DNA of 64,000 nucleotides from positions 496,001-560,000 of the forward strand of contig NZ_CP017713.1 of the NCBI RefSeq assembly GCF_002706425.1, read 5' to 3'. This DNA comes from Loigolactobacillus coryniformis subsp. coryniformis KCTC 3167 = DSM 20001 (GTDB taxonomy: Bacteria; Bacillota; Bacilli; Lactobacillales; Lactobacillaceae). Below are positions 56,723 through 64,000 of the stretch, in pieces (position 1 is the stretch's first letter; the number at the start of each line of letters is the position of its first letter). Under the pieces are notes generated by a model. It made no database searches. It was not told the DNA's origin and was given only the letters and a program-made list of their open reading frames with translations. A program made the translations under genes and the position numbers.

Positions 56723-57964
56723 ATGATTACTAATTCAAAAAAACGAGTTAAGCGCGAAAATCAATTGCGTATAATCAAATTATTACAATGTAAAAAAAAG
56801 ATGTCCCGTAAGCAAATTGCAAGTATGTTACAGCTGACACCAGCAAGTATAACTCAACTGACTAGTGATATGATCGAAGCTGGTATTTTACAGGAAGTTG
56901 GAACAATTGAGGGGCGAAAAACAACTTCTGGTCCCAGAGAGATTCTATTGAATATTAATGAGAATTATAAATATTTATTAGGAATTGATATTGAGATAGA
57001 TAATGTCTCTTTAGGGCTTGTTACTTTGGCCGGACGATCAATCATCAAACGATCATTTAAATTTAACTTAAAGTCATTAAGTCAAGATTCACTACCTACC
57101 TTAGTAAAAAAAGTAAAATCAAGAATATTACAAGTTCTTAATAAAAAGCAACTAGAATTTCGGGATGTTTTATATTGTGGTATTGGTATGGTAGGCAGAG
57201 AATATTATTATCAAAGTCGAGGATTAGCAATACCACCAATGTTACATTTGAAAAATGAGCTGATCAAATTATTAAGTAAAGAAATAGCAATACCTATGTA
57301 CTTAGAAAATAATGTTCGTGCGTTGGCAATAGCAGAGTCTAATTTTCATCAGCATGAAGCGACTTCATTTTTGTTCATTAAAGTAGGCCCAGGTATTGGT
57401 AGTGCTATTGTGTTAGATAATCAGCTATATTATGGTGAGCGCGGGCGTGCGGGCGAAATTGGTAGTTCGATTGTAACTTCATTTTATCCAAATAGTAATC
57501 AAAAAGAGGATATTTTTTTAGAGGACATTATTTCATTAGATTTTATTAAAGTAGAATTGAGTCAGAAATGGACAAAACAACAGTATCCATTATTGTATGC
57601 TAAGACAGCTGGAAAGTTAGATGAAATGACGATAAATGATGTTTATTATGCTTTAGCAAATAAAGAAGCAAATTTAATTGCATTGTATCAAACAAAAATG
57701 CATATTTTAGCAAGCAGAATTATTGATTATACTGATTTACTGGATTTGAAAATGGTTTATTTATTTTTTTCTGGTACTAAATCTAAGTTTTTATTCAATT
57801 TGCTCAATAAAGAACTAGAAACTTCTTTTAAACGGACTAATCGGGAAATCAGGCTAAGTAATATTGATAATAATCAAGCTTTTATTGGCGGAGCAGGAGT
57901 GGCATATATAAAATCTATAGAAATGCTAGCTAATTTGGATATTGATCTTATTGATTTAAGCTAG
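56723..57964 (+). CDS. ROK-family transcriptional repressor
   Basis: This 413-residue ROK regulator of the NagC/XylR type has a winged helix-turn-helix with KMSRKQIASMLQLTPASITQLTSDMIEAGIL (about residues 25-55). The sugar-binding ROK domain contains IKVGPGIGSAIVLDNQLYYGERGRAGEIGS. The metal-binding Cys cluster usual in ROK proteins (CxCGxxGC) is missing; the corresponding region reads SFYPNSNQK. The ATG at 56723 follows ATGAGGAG. It precedes the sulfoglycolysis-like operon and is its likely repressor. Confidence 0.88.
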   Translation: MITNSKKRVKRENQLRIIKLLQCKKKMSRKQIASMLQLTPASITQLTSDMIEAGILQEVGTIEGRKTTSGPREILLNINENYKYLLGIDIEIDNVSLGLVTLAGRSIIKRSFKFNLKSLSQDSLPTLVKKVKSRILQVLNKKQLEFRDVLYCGIGMVGREYYYQSRGLAIPPMLHLKNELIKLLSKEIAIPMYLENNVRALAIAESNFHQHEATSFLFIKVGPGIGSAIVLDNQLYYGERGRAGEIGSSIVTSFYPNSNQKEDIFLEDIISLDFIKVELSQKWTKQQYPLLYAKTAGKLDEMTINDVYYALANKEANLIALYQTKMHILASRIIDYTDLLDLKMVYLFFSGTKSKFLFNLLNKELETSFKRTNREIRLSNIDNNQAFIGGAGVAYIKSIEMLANLDIDLIDLS

Positions 57965-58010
57965 TTGAAATAATTGTGTTTTTTTTAACAAAAAGGGTTT
58001 ACTTTTTCGT

Positions 58011-58056
58011 ATAAAGCGATTACAGTATAGTTGTAATAATTAATTAACTTAATTAA
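58011..58056 (+). promoter_or_regulatory. Candidate promoter, cre site and operator of the transaldolase operon
   Basis: ATAAAGCGATTACA (58011-58024) matches the CcpA cre consensus at 12 of 14 positions. TATAGT (58026-58031) is a possible -10. A perfect 17-bp palindrome TTAATTAACTTAATTAA (58040-58056) lies between it and the ribosome site, where a repressor such as the ROK protein could bind. Confidence 0.5.
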
Positions 58057-58075
58057 CTAATAGGAGGGTTTTACA

Positions 58076-58741
58076 ATGAAGTTTTTCTTAGACAGCGCCA
58101 AAATTGATGAGATTCGTGAAGCACGGGATACATTTGGTATTGATGGTATTACGACAAATCCGAAGCATGTGATGGCATCTGGTAAACCATTTTTAACTGT
58201 AATTCATGAATTGGCTGAAGAATTTAAAGATAACCCTGACTTTCCAATTTCCGTTGAAATTAATCCGCATTTAACTAAGGCAACCGAAATTATTCCTGCT
58301 GCTAAAAAAATATCAGCTATTTCCCAAAACTTTGCAATTAAGATTCCATGCACAGTAGAAGGACTAGCTGCAGCTAGAGAATTAGAAAAAGCTGGTGTTA
58401 GGACGAATGTCACATTGGTTTTCTCGCCATCTCAAGCAATTGTTCCTGCAAAAATTGGTGCTAAGTTCGTTTCACCATTTGTCGGCTGGAAAGAGGATAG
58501 TGGTGATGACGGTCTTTCTTACGTACGTGATATTGTTCAAATTTATAAGAATTACGATTATAAAACAGAAATTATTGTGGCTGCCGTACGTAATGGGTAT
58601 CAAATTGCTGAAGCTGCAAAGGCTGGTGCCGACATTGTAACGGCTGGATTATCGGTTTACAAAACTGCATTTGAACATCCGTTTACTAAGCAAGGATTAG
58701 GCGTTTTCCAGAATGCTTGGGATAATACAAAAACAGAATAG
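58076..58741 (+). CDS. Transaldolase-family enzyme, probable sulfofructose transaldolase
   Basis: This 221-residue small transaldolase is of the FSA/TalC type. MKFFLDSAKIDEI and DGITTNPKHVM are the start motifs, the Schiff-base Lys is K89 in FAIKIPCTVEGL, and VFSPSQAIVPAKIGAKFVSPFVGW follows. Usual members have TTNPSL or TTNPSI; here it is TTNPKH, with a Lys in the substrate region. With the genes downstream it fits SftT-type enzymes, which cleave 6-deoxy-6-sulfofructose to 3-sulfolactaldehyde and pass the C3 unit to glyceraldehyde-3-phosphate. First gene of the operon. The substrate is inferred from context. Confidence 0.85.
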   Translation: MKFFLDSAKIDEIREARDTFGIDGITTNPKHVMASGKPFLTVIHELAEEFKDNPDFPISVEINPHLTKATEIIPAAKKISAISQNFAIKIPCTVEGLAAARELEKAGVRTNVTLVFSPSQAIVPAKIGAKFVSPFVGWKEDSGDDGLSYVRDIVQIYKNYDYKTEIIVAAVRNGYQIAEAAKAGADIVTAGLSVYKTAFEHPFTKQGLGVFQNAWDNTKTE

Positions 58742-58750
58742 GGGATACTT

Positions 58751-59407
58751 ATGTTTACAGCATTAAAAAAAGTAAATACGGATTTCCCGTTATTTAACGT
58801 TAAGGATGATGAGTTTAAAAAATATGGCCAAATTATAGACGATATTGACTCAGATAGTTTGCTAAAAGTATTAGCTGACAAAACAATTCCGGACGTTGGT
58901 AATACCTATGTTGCATCTGATGTAAGCTTGGAAAGTTTACCAATTACAACTACTATTAAAACGAATATTTTTGGTGGCCTACCGATTGAAGTAGGTTATT
59001 GTAACGGACACAGCCATCAACTAAATTGTCTTGAGTGGCATAATTCGCCAGAAGTAAATATTGCAACTGAAGATATTGTACTTTTCTTAGGACAGACTCC
59101 TAAATTACAGAATGATCATTATGATGTATCGGATATTGAAGCATTCTTTATTCCAGCTGGAACCATGATTGCTATTTATGGAACAACAATGCATTTTGCA
59201 CCGTGTCGAACTTCTGACAGAGGATTTAAATGTTTAGTTGTATTACTCAAGGATATTAATGCTGATTTACCAGAAAACTTAGCTAAGCCTAAAACACTAT
59301 TTAAGTATGGTAAATGGTTAATTACTCATCCAGATAATGAAAAGTTTACTTCACAAGGTGCATTTCCTGGAATAATCGGTCAAAATTATGAACTGAAATT
59401 AATGTGA
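58751..59407 (+). CDS. DUF4867 family protein, probable sulfoquinovose isomerase (SftI-like)
   Basis: This 218-residue cupin-like protein contains the pattern GLPIEVGYCNGHSHQLNCLEWHNSPEVNIA, IVLFLGQTP and FFIPAGTMIAIYGTTMHFAPC, whose His and Glu residues look like a metal site. I place it in DUF4867; as I recall, members of that family were shown to isomerise sulfoquinovose to sulfofructose in the Firmicutes transaldolase pathway. It follows the transaldolase by 9 bp and precedes the fucose-isomerase-like gene by 15 bp. Its function here rests on that recalled link and on context. Confidence 0.75.
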   Translation: MFTALKKVNTDFPLFNVKDDEFKKYGQIIDDIDSDSLLKVLADKTIPDVGNTYVASDVSLESLPITTTIKTNIFGGLPIEVGYCNGHSHQLNCLEWHNSPEVNIATEDIVLFLGQTPKLQNDHYDVSDIEAFFIPAGTMIAIYGTTMHFAPCRTSDRGFKCLVVLLKDINADLPENLAKPKTLFKYGKWLITHPDNEKFTSQGAFPGIIGQNYELKLM

Positions 59408-59422
59408 GAGGTGGTAATTAAA

Positions 59423-60757
59423 GTGGCAATTCGCGTATTATATTTACCGGCTGCAAGGTTGACTTTCGATGGTGAACTGGCAAAAAAAGTATTTCAAGAA
59501 AGTCAAAAAGTCCTTGCCAGTATTAAGAATGTAGCCCTGACATCACCAGACGGACTTCTAAGTGATCCGGACGATCTGACTAAATTTATTCAGTCTCATG
59601 GGACTACTTATGATCTGGTAGTCTTTCAAGATATTACCTTTGTTGATGGTGAATTCATTAATAATACGATTGATTTAGTTGATGCACCGGTTATTATTTG
59701 GGGAGTTCGTGAACCAAGCGTTGGTGGTCGATTGCGATTGAATACATTAACTGGGGTTATGAGTACTGCTAATACTTTGCAGACTAATAATCGGCGCTAC
59801 CTATATTTGATTGGTAATCCGAGTGATGCAGAAACTGTGCAGAAGCTAGAAAAACAAATTGATGTTTTAAATCTAGTACATCGTTTAAAGAGTATGAATA
59901 TTGGTGTAGTTGGAAAGTATCCAAACGGTTTCTTTTTCTCAGATACCAATAATCAAGTTTTGCATGATACTTTTGGAATCTCAATTAAAAATTATGAATT
60001 AAATGATTGGTTTGATGAATCACGTAAGATTAAAGCAGCAGATTATCAGAATGAATTACAATTTGCAGAAAAAAATATTGTTGGTTTAAATAAAACTGAC
60101 GATACTGTTAAACATTTTGCACAATTCACTACAGTTGCTAAGAAACATATTAATGATGATCAGCTAAATACGATTGCTATGCGTTGCTGGCCAGATTTCT
60201 TTGAACAGTTACATGCCGCTCCTTGTGGCGTATTCTCACAATTGACGGATCAAGGTTTTCCGACAGCTTGTGAAGCAGATATTCATGGTTCGCTATCAAT
60301 GTATATTTTGCAAGAATTAACTCATGGTACCGCACCTTATTTGGGTGATGTAGTCAATTTTATTCCGGAAGATAATTCAATTATTATGTGGCATTGTGGT
60401 TTTTCCCCATACTCCTTGGCTAATCAAAAAACTGGAGCTCAAGCAGGTGTTCATCCGAATCGTAAAATTGGTTTAGCGATGGATTTCGGCTTAAAGCCAG
60501 GGAAAGTTACTTTATTTAGAGTAAGCTATACACCAAAAGGATATCGTTTCATTATCACTTCTGGTGAGGTGTTGGATAAAGATAATCTATATAATGGGAC
60601 TTCGGCGCAAATTAAATTAGATCCAGATGTTAATCAATTTCTTGATCAGTCAATTAAAGAAGGCTATGAACCGCATTTTGCTTTAGTATATGGTGATGTG
60701 ACTGAACAATTAGCGGCAATGGGGCATATATTGAATCTAAATACAATTCAAATTTAG
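59423..60757 (+). CDS. L-fucose/L-arabinose isomerase-like protein, function uncertain
   Basis: This 444-residue protein has the fold pattern of the fucose/arabinose isomerase family: IRCWPDFFEQL-type segment (here MRCWPDFF), TACEADIHGSLSMYIL (metal acid residues), IIMWHCGFSPYSLA (His) and VTLFRVSYTPKGYRF. Such enzymes interconvert aldoses and ketoses with Mn. A second isomerase beside the DUF4867 protein is unexpected: it may handle another sulfosugar or be the real isomerase. The start is GTG at 59423 after GAGAGGTGG; the earlier GTG at 59411 lies in that site. Confidence 0.7.
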   Translation: MAIRVLYLPAARLTFDGELAKKVFQESQKVLASIKNVALTSPDGLLSDPDDLTKFIQSHGTTYDLVVFQDITFVDGEFINNTIDLVDAPVIIWGVREPSVGGRLRLNTLTGVMSTANTLQTNNRRYLYLIGNPSDAETVQKLEKQIDVLNLVHRLKSMNIGVVGKYPNGFFFSDTNNQVLHDTFGISIKNYELNDWFDESRKIKAADYQNELQFAEKNIVGLNKTDDTVKHFAQFTTVAKKHINDDQLNTIAMRCWPDFFEQLHAAPCGVFSQLTDQGFPTACEADIHGSLSMYILQELTHGTAPYLGDVVNFIPEDNSIIMWHCGFSPYSLANQKTGAQAGVHPNRKIGLAMDFGLKPGKVTLFRVSYTPKGYRFIITSGEVLDKDNLYNGTSAQIKLDPDVNQFLDQSIKEGYEPHFALVYGDVTEQLAAMGHILNLNTIQI

Positions 60758-60771
60758 GGGTGCATATTATT

Positions 60772-61644
60772 ATGAAAATTGGCTTTATTGGATTAGGTAT
60801 TATGGGTGGCGCTATGTCAGCCAATTTAATTAAAAAGAGTAATCGAGATGTTTTTGTGTTTGATTTTGATGAGAGCAAGGTCGCAAAATCAGCCGCGATT
60901 GGGGCGCATGCCTGTGCTAGTAGCGCAGAAGTAGTGGAGAATGCTGATGTGATTTTCACTAGTGTTCCAAAAGCAGAACATGTTCGCGCAGTACATGAAA
61001 GTGTATACGATGTAATCAGATCGGGACAGATTTTTATTGATATGAGTACAATTGCACCTAAAGATTCGGTAACATTAGGCAAAAAAATTAATGAGTACGG
61101 TGCACAATTTCTTGATGTACCAATTGTTAAGTCAAAGCAACAAGCAATCGATGGTACGCTGGGTATTTATGTTGGTGGACCTAAAGAAGCGTATGAAAAA
61201 GTGAAGTCGTTACTTGAACTTTTAGGCAGTGATATCGTCTATATGGGTGAAAATGGTAAGGGTATTACTATGAAAATTTTACACAATATGTTAGTCGGTG
61301 AAATTCAAAATGGGGTCAATGAAATGATGTTGCTGGCTGAGAAAAATGGAATTGACTGGCAGACTTTTTTGAAAGCGATTTCTATCGGTGGCGCAAATAA
61401 CTTCTATATTCAGACTAAAGCCGAAGTAATCGGCAAACGGAAATTTGATACTGCTTTTTCAGTAGCTAACATGCGTAAAGATGTTGGTATTGCCGAGGAT
61501 ATGGTAAATGATCAAGGAATTGATTTACCTGGTGTGAAATTAGTGAATGGTATTTATCAGCAGGCGATAGATCGTGATTTAGGAAACCTAGATTTCTCTG
61601 CATCATTTAAGGTTGTGGAAAGTAACGCAAAAGCTGCAGAGTAG
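60772..61644 (+). CDS. Beta-hydroxyacid dehydrogenase, probable 3-sulfolactaldehyde reductase
   Basis: This 290-residue NAD(P)-dependent enzyme is of the 3-hydroxyisobutyrate dehydrogenase family. The dinucleotide motif is IGFIGLGIMGGAMSANL, and the catalytic Lys (K168) is in GKGITMKILHNM. The substrate loop reads DVPIVKSKQQAIDGT, like the DVPVGRTSANA loop of E. coli YihU, with Lys120 where YihU has the sulfonate-binding Arg123. In sulfoglycolysis YihU-type enzymes reduce sulfolactaldehyde to dihydroxypropanesulfonate, regenerating NAD+ in fermenting cells. The ATG at 60772 follows TTAGGGGTGC. Confidence 0.8.
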   Translation: MKIGFIGLGIMGGAMSANLIKKSNRDVFVFDFDESKVAKSAAIGAHACASSAEVVENADVIFTSVPKAEHVRAVHESVYDVIRSGQIFIDMSTIAPKDSVTLGKKINEYGAQFLDVPIVKSKQQAIDGTLGIYVGGPKEAYEKVKSLLELLGSDIVYMGENGKGITMKILHNMLVGEIQNGVNEMMLLAEKNGIDWQTFLKAISIGGANNFYIQTKAEVIGKRKFDTAFSVANMRKDVGIAEDMVNDQGIDLPGVKLVNGIYQQAIDRDLGNLDFSASFKVVESNAKAAE

Positions 61645-61657
61645 AGGGGATGAAAAA

Positions 61658-63685
61658 ATGGAGATTAGCAAGCAGGCTAATGTAGTTATCTTTAAAGATG
61701 GACGATTAACTTATAATAATCGTGTTATTTTGAGCGGAAATAATGACTCACCGATTCTATTTTTAGGTTCTGGTAAAGAGAATCTTAAAATGTATCGTGG
61801 CCATTTTAAGATTAAAGACTATATAGAATCTAGGATTCCACTGGTTATTGATAAAGTTGAGAATCAGAAGGATACAATTATTATTGCTTTCAAAAGCCAG
61901 GATACTACGTATATTAAACTTGCCGTTAGTTTAGATGATGAGGGACGATTAATAATTAAACCAATTTTAATGGATGGAAAATGGAATCGACTTTGGTTAA
62001 GATTGTATGCCAATCAAGATGAAAGAATTTATGGTTGTGGTGAACAAATGTCCTATTTTAATTTACGGGGCAAACATTTTCCTTTATGGACTTCGGAACC
62101 TGGTGTTGGGCGCAACAAGGAAACTCTTACAACTTTCTGGGCAGACGTAAAAGATAAGGCTGGAGGAAATTACTACACAACTAATTATCCTGAACCAACT
62201 TTTATTTCAACTCAAAAGTATTACTGCCATACAACTTCATACCAATATGCTGATTTTGATTTTAGGAATACTAATTTTCATGAATTACAATATTGGGGTA
62301 TCCCAGATCAAGTGATTTTTGAAACAGCAGATAATTATATTGATTTAGTTGCTAAACTAACTAATTTGTTAGGCCGGCAACCTGTATTACCTGAATGGAC
62401 GGATAATGGGGCTTTATTAGGTGTTCAAGGTGGTTCAAAACGAGTTGAAGAAATTACCCAAAGAATGCTTAAAAAAGGTGTTAAATTAGCGGGAATATGG
62501 TGCCAAGACTGGGAAGGTATTAGAATGACAAGTTTTGGTAAACGTCTATTTTGGAATTGGGAATCAAATGAAGAACTGTATCCAAACTTAAAAGAGAAAA
62601 TAAAAGCTTGGAAAGGTAAAAATTTAAAGTTTCTTGCATATATCAATCCATATGTTGCTAATGATACAGAAATGTATAAAAAAGCGGATACGATGGGATT
62701 CTTTGCTAAAAATAAGGCTGGAAATACTTATTTAGTTGATTTTGGTGAGTTCTATTGTGGCGTCGTTGATTTTACAAATCCCCAAGCATTCTCATGGTTC
62801 AAAAGTATCATCAAGAAGAACCTTATTGATATTGGAGTTGTTGGTTGGATGGCTGATTTTGGCGAATATCTACCAACCGATATCGTGTTGAATGATGGAT
62901 CTAATCCAATGGTTGCTCATAATGAATGGCCAATGCTGTGGGCTAAATGTAATTATGAAGCAGTTAAAGAGTCTGGAAAATTAGGCGAAGTTGTTTATTT
63001 TATGCGTGCGGGTGCAACGGGAAGTCAAAAGTATTGCACGTTACTCTGGGCAGGGGATCAGAGTGTTAATTGGAGCCTAGATGATGGACTTGCTTCGACA
63101 ATTCCTGCAGCTTTATCAGCAGGAATGACTGGGAATGGATTAAGTCATAGTGATATAGGTGGATATACTAGTTTGTATGGAAATATTCGCTCCAAAGAGT
63201 TATTCATGCGCTGGGCAGAAATGGGGAGTTTTTTACCTTTTATGCGTACACATGAAGGAAATCGCCCGTCCGAAAATTTTCAAGTGTACGATGATGATGA
63301 AGCTATAGATCATTTTGCAAAATGCACTAATGTATTTGTTGATTTAACGGAATATCGTCATAAAATTATTGAAGAAAATGCAACTAAGGGAACTCCAGTT
63401 CAAAGACCGTTATTTATGCAGTATGAAAAAGATGATGAAGCTTATGAGGTTCAGTATGAGTACTTATTTGGACCAGATGTTTTGGTTGCACCGGTATATG
63501 AAGAAGGTAGGACAGATTGGTCTGTCTATCTACCAAATGATGAATGGATTCATCTTTGGAGTGGTAAAGAATATTCTGGTGGAGAAGTGAATATTGATTC
63601 ACCATTAGGAAGAATTCCAGTATTTTATCGTAAAAAGTCTCGATTTAGCGATTTATTTAAAAGCATAACTAAAAAATATCAATAA
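61658..63685 (+). CDS. GH31 sulfoquinovosidase
   Basis: This 675-residue GH31 glycosidase releases sulfoquinovose from its glycosides, the plant sulfolipid headgroup. Against E. coli YihQ every key residue appears at a constant offset of -5: Q283 in WCQDW, R296 and W299 in GKRLFWNW (sulfonate pocket, YihQ R301 and W304), nucleophile D400 in GWMADFGEYLP, acid/base D467 in AGDQSVNW, and Y503 in SDIGGYTSL. No signal peptide, so the substrate is hydrolysed in the cytoplasm. The ATG at 61658 follows AGAGGGGATG. Last intact gene before the IS. Confidence 0.92.
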   Translation: MEISKQANVVIFKDGRLTYNNRVILSGNNDSPILFLGSGKENLKMYRGHFKIKDYIESRIPLVIDKVENQKDTIIIAFKSQDTTYIKLAVSLDDEGRLIIKPILMDGKWNRLWLRLYANQDERIYGCGEQMSYFNLRGKHFPLWTSEPGVGRNKETLTTFWADVKDKAGGNYYTTNYPEPTFISTQKYYCHTTSYQYADFDFRNTNFHELQYWGIPDQVIFETADNYIDLVAKLTNLLGRQPVLPEWTDNGALLGVQGGSKRVEEITQRMLKKGVKLAGIWCQDWEGIRMTSFGKRLFWNWESNEELYPNLKEKIKAWKGKNLKFLAYINPYVANDTEMYKKADTMGFFAKNKAGNTYLVDFGEFYCGVVDFTNPQAFSWFKSIIKKNLIDIGVVGWMADFGEYLPTDIVLNDGSNPMVAHNEWPMLWAKCNYEAVKESGKLGEVVYFMRAGATGSQKYCTLLWAGDQSVNWSLDDGLASTIPAALSAGMTGNGLSHSDIGGYTSLYGNIRSKELFMRWAEMGSFLPFMRTHEGNRPSENFQVYDDDEAIDHFAKCTNVFVDLTEYRHKIIEENATKGTPVQRPLFMQYEKDDEAYEVQYEYLFGPDVLVAPVYEEGRTDWSVYLPNDEWIHLWSGKEYSGGEVNIDSPLGRIPVFYRKKSRFSDLFKSITKKYQ

Positions 63686-63692
63686 TTATGTT

Positions 63693-64000
63693 ACGTGTGG
63701 TGCTAGTTTGTAACATTTAGAAATTTAACAAAAAAGTCCAACCCAGTTAGACTCATAAGTGACAAAACTTAAAAGGAGTAATAACTGTGTTGAACCACCT
63801 CAAGTTTAAGCAAAATCGTCACGAATTACAAGTTAGTTTCCATTACTTTTACCAGTTATGTTCATTGCTTTATCAGCGTTATTGTCCGCGTAGCGTCATT
63901 GAGCGGCGCAACGTTGAACATACTAAAATTACTGATATTAAACTTTTAGCTTTACTGTGCTTACAAGTCACACTGGGAATTCAATCGCAACGCCGCTTCT
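63693..64000 (+). mobile_element. IS982-family insertion sequence, copy B (runs off the window)
   Basis: It starts ACGTGTGGTGCTAGTTTG, like copy A, and the visible 308 bp match copy A read in reverse complement. It is inverted relative to copy A and lies 7 bp after the sulfoquinovosidase stop. Confidence 0.9.
63787..64000 (+). CDS. IS982 transposase (copy B, 5' part)
   Basis: It begins GTG for MLNHLKFKQNRHELQV after AAAAGGAG and stays open to the window edge. The part carrying the amber codon in copy A lies outside, so it cannot be said whether this copy is intact. Confidence 0.88.
   Translation, partial: MLNHLKFKQNRHELQVSFHYFYQLCSLLYQRYCPRSVIERRNVEHTKITDIKLLALLCLQVTLGIQSQRRF

Overview
The window looks like the chromosome of a lactic acid bacterium of the Lactobacillaceae, possibly near Loigolactobacillus; the genus is only a guess. 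Supporting signs are low-to-moderate GC, strong AGGAGG-type ribosome sites, a Veg/RsmA/RnmV/TatD/MetG housekeeping block, a dhaKLM-type PTS dihydroxyacetone kinase, a Gram-positive citrate lyase/oxaloacetate decarboxylase island, and IS families common in lactobacilli (IS30, IS982, IS1380, IS5, IS3, IS4).

Layout. 1-620: end of a dihydroxyacetone kinase operon (dhaL, dhaM) and its terminator. 620-2526: a class C-like group II intron placed directly behind that terminator. 2530-3090: unusual repeats (a two-hairpin element and a 99-bp tandem array) in front of a HAD phosphatase. 3946-12100: small conserved genes among insertion sequences (a zinc-ribbon DDE element, an IS5 element, the first IS1380 copy), an amber-broken AP2-domain gene and a serine recombinase flanked by inverted sites. 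12491-22885: a mostly undisturbed housekeeping stretch (metalloprotease-like protein and Sir2, chorismate mutase, Nudix, Rrf2, DUF72, Tag, MetG, TatD, RnmV, RsmA, Veg).

23017-40378 is a citrate fermentation island. It has two different citDEF sets (one on the minus strand beside a LysR gene and citC, one on the plus strand with citX and citG), an oxaloacetate decarboxylase operon (oadH-oadD-oadB-small gamma-like subunit-oadA), a CitMHS citrate transporter and a CitO-type GntR regulator. Citrate would be imported, split to acetate and oxaloacetate, and decarboxylated to pyruvate by the Na+ pump. A decayed msrA and a second IS1380 copy sit inside it.

40443-53536 is an IS graveyard. A TerC-family gene, a YhcH/NanQ-type gene, a pyridine nucleotide-disulfide oxidoreductase, a PTS IID gene, a Gfo/Idh dehydrogenase and a PRD-type PTS regulator are all broken or reduced to remnants.

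53558-63685 holds two intact sugar operons. The first is a fructose-type PTS EIIABC with a class II aldolase. The second, behind a ROK regulator, encodes a transaldolase, a DUF4867 protein, a fucose-isomerase-like protein, a YihU-like reductase and a GH31 enzyme. The GH31 enzyme keeps every sulfoquinovosidase residue I could recall from E. coli YihQ, all at one constant offset. I read this operon as a transaldolase-type sulfoglycolysis (sulfoquinovose fermentation) locus, the most interesting system in the window. It ends against a second IS982 copy, inverted relative to the first, that runs off the window.
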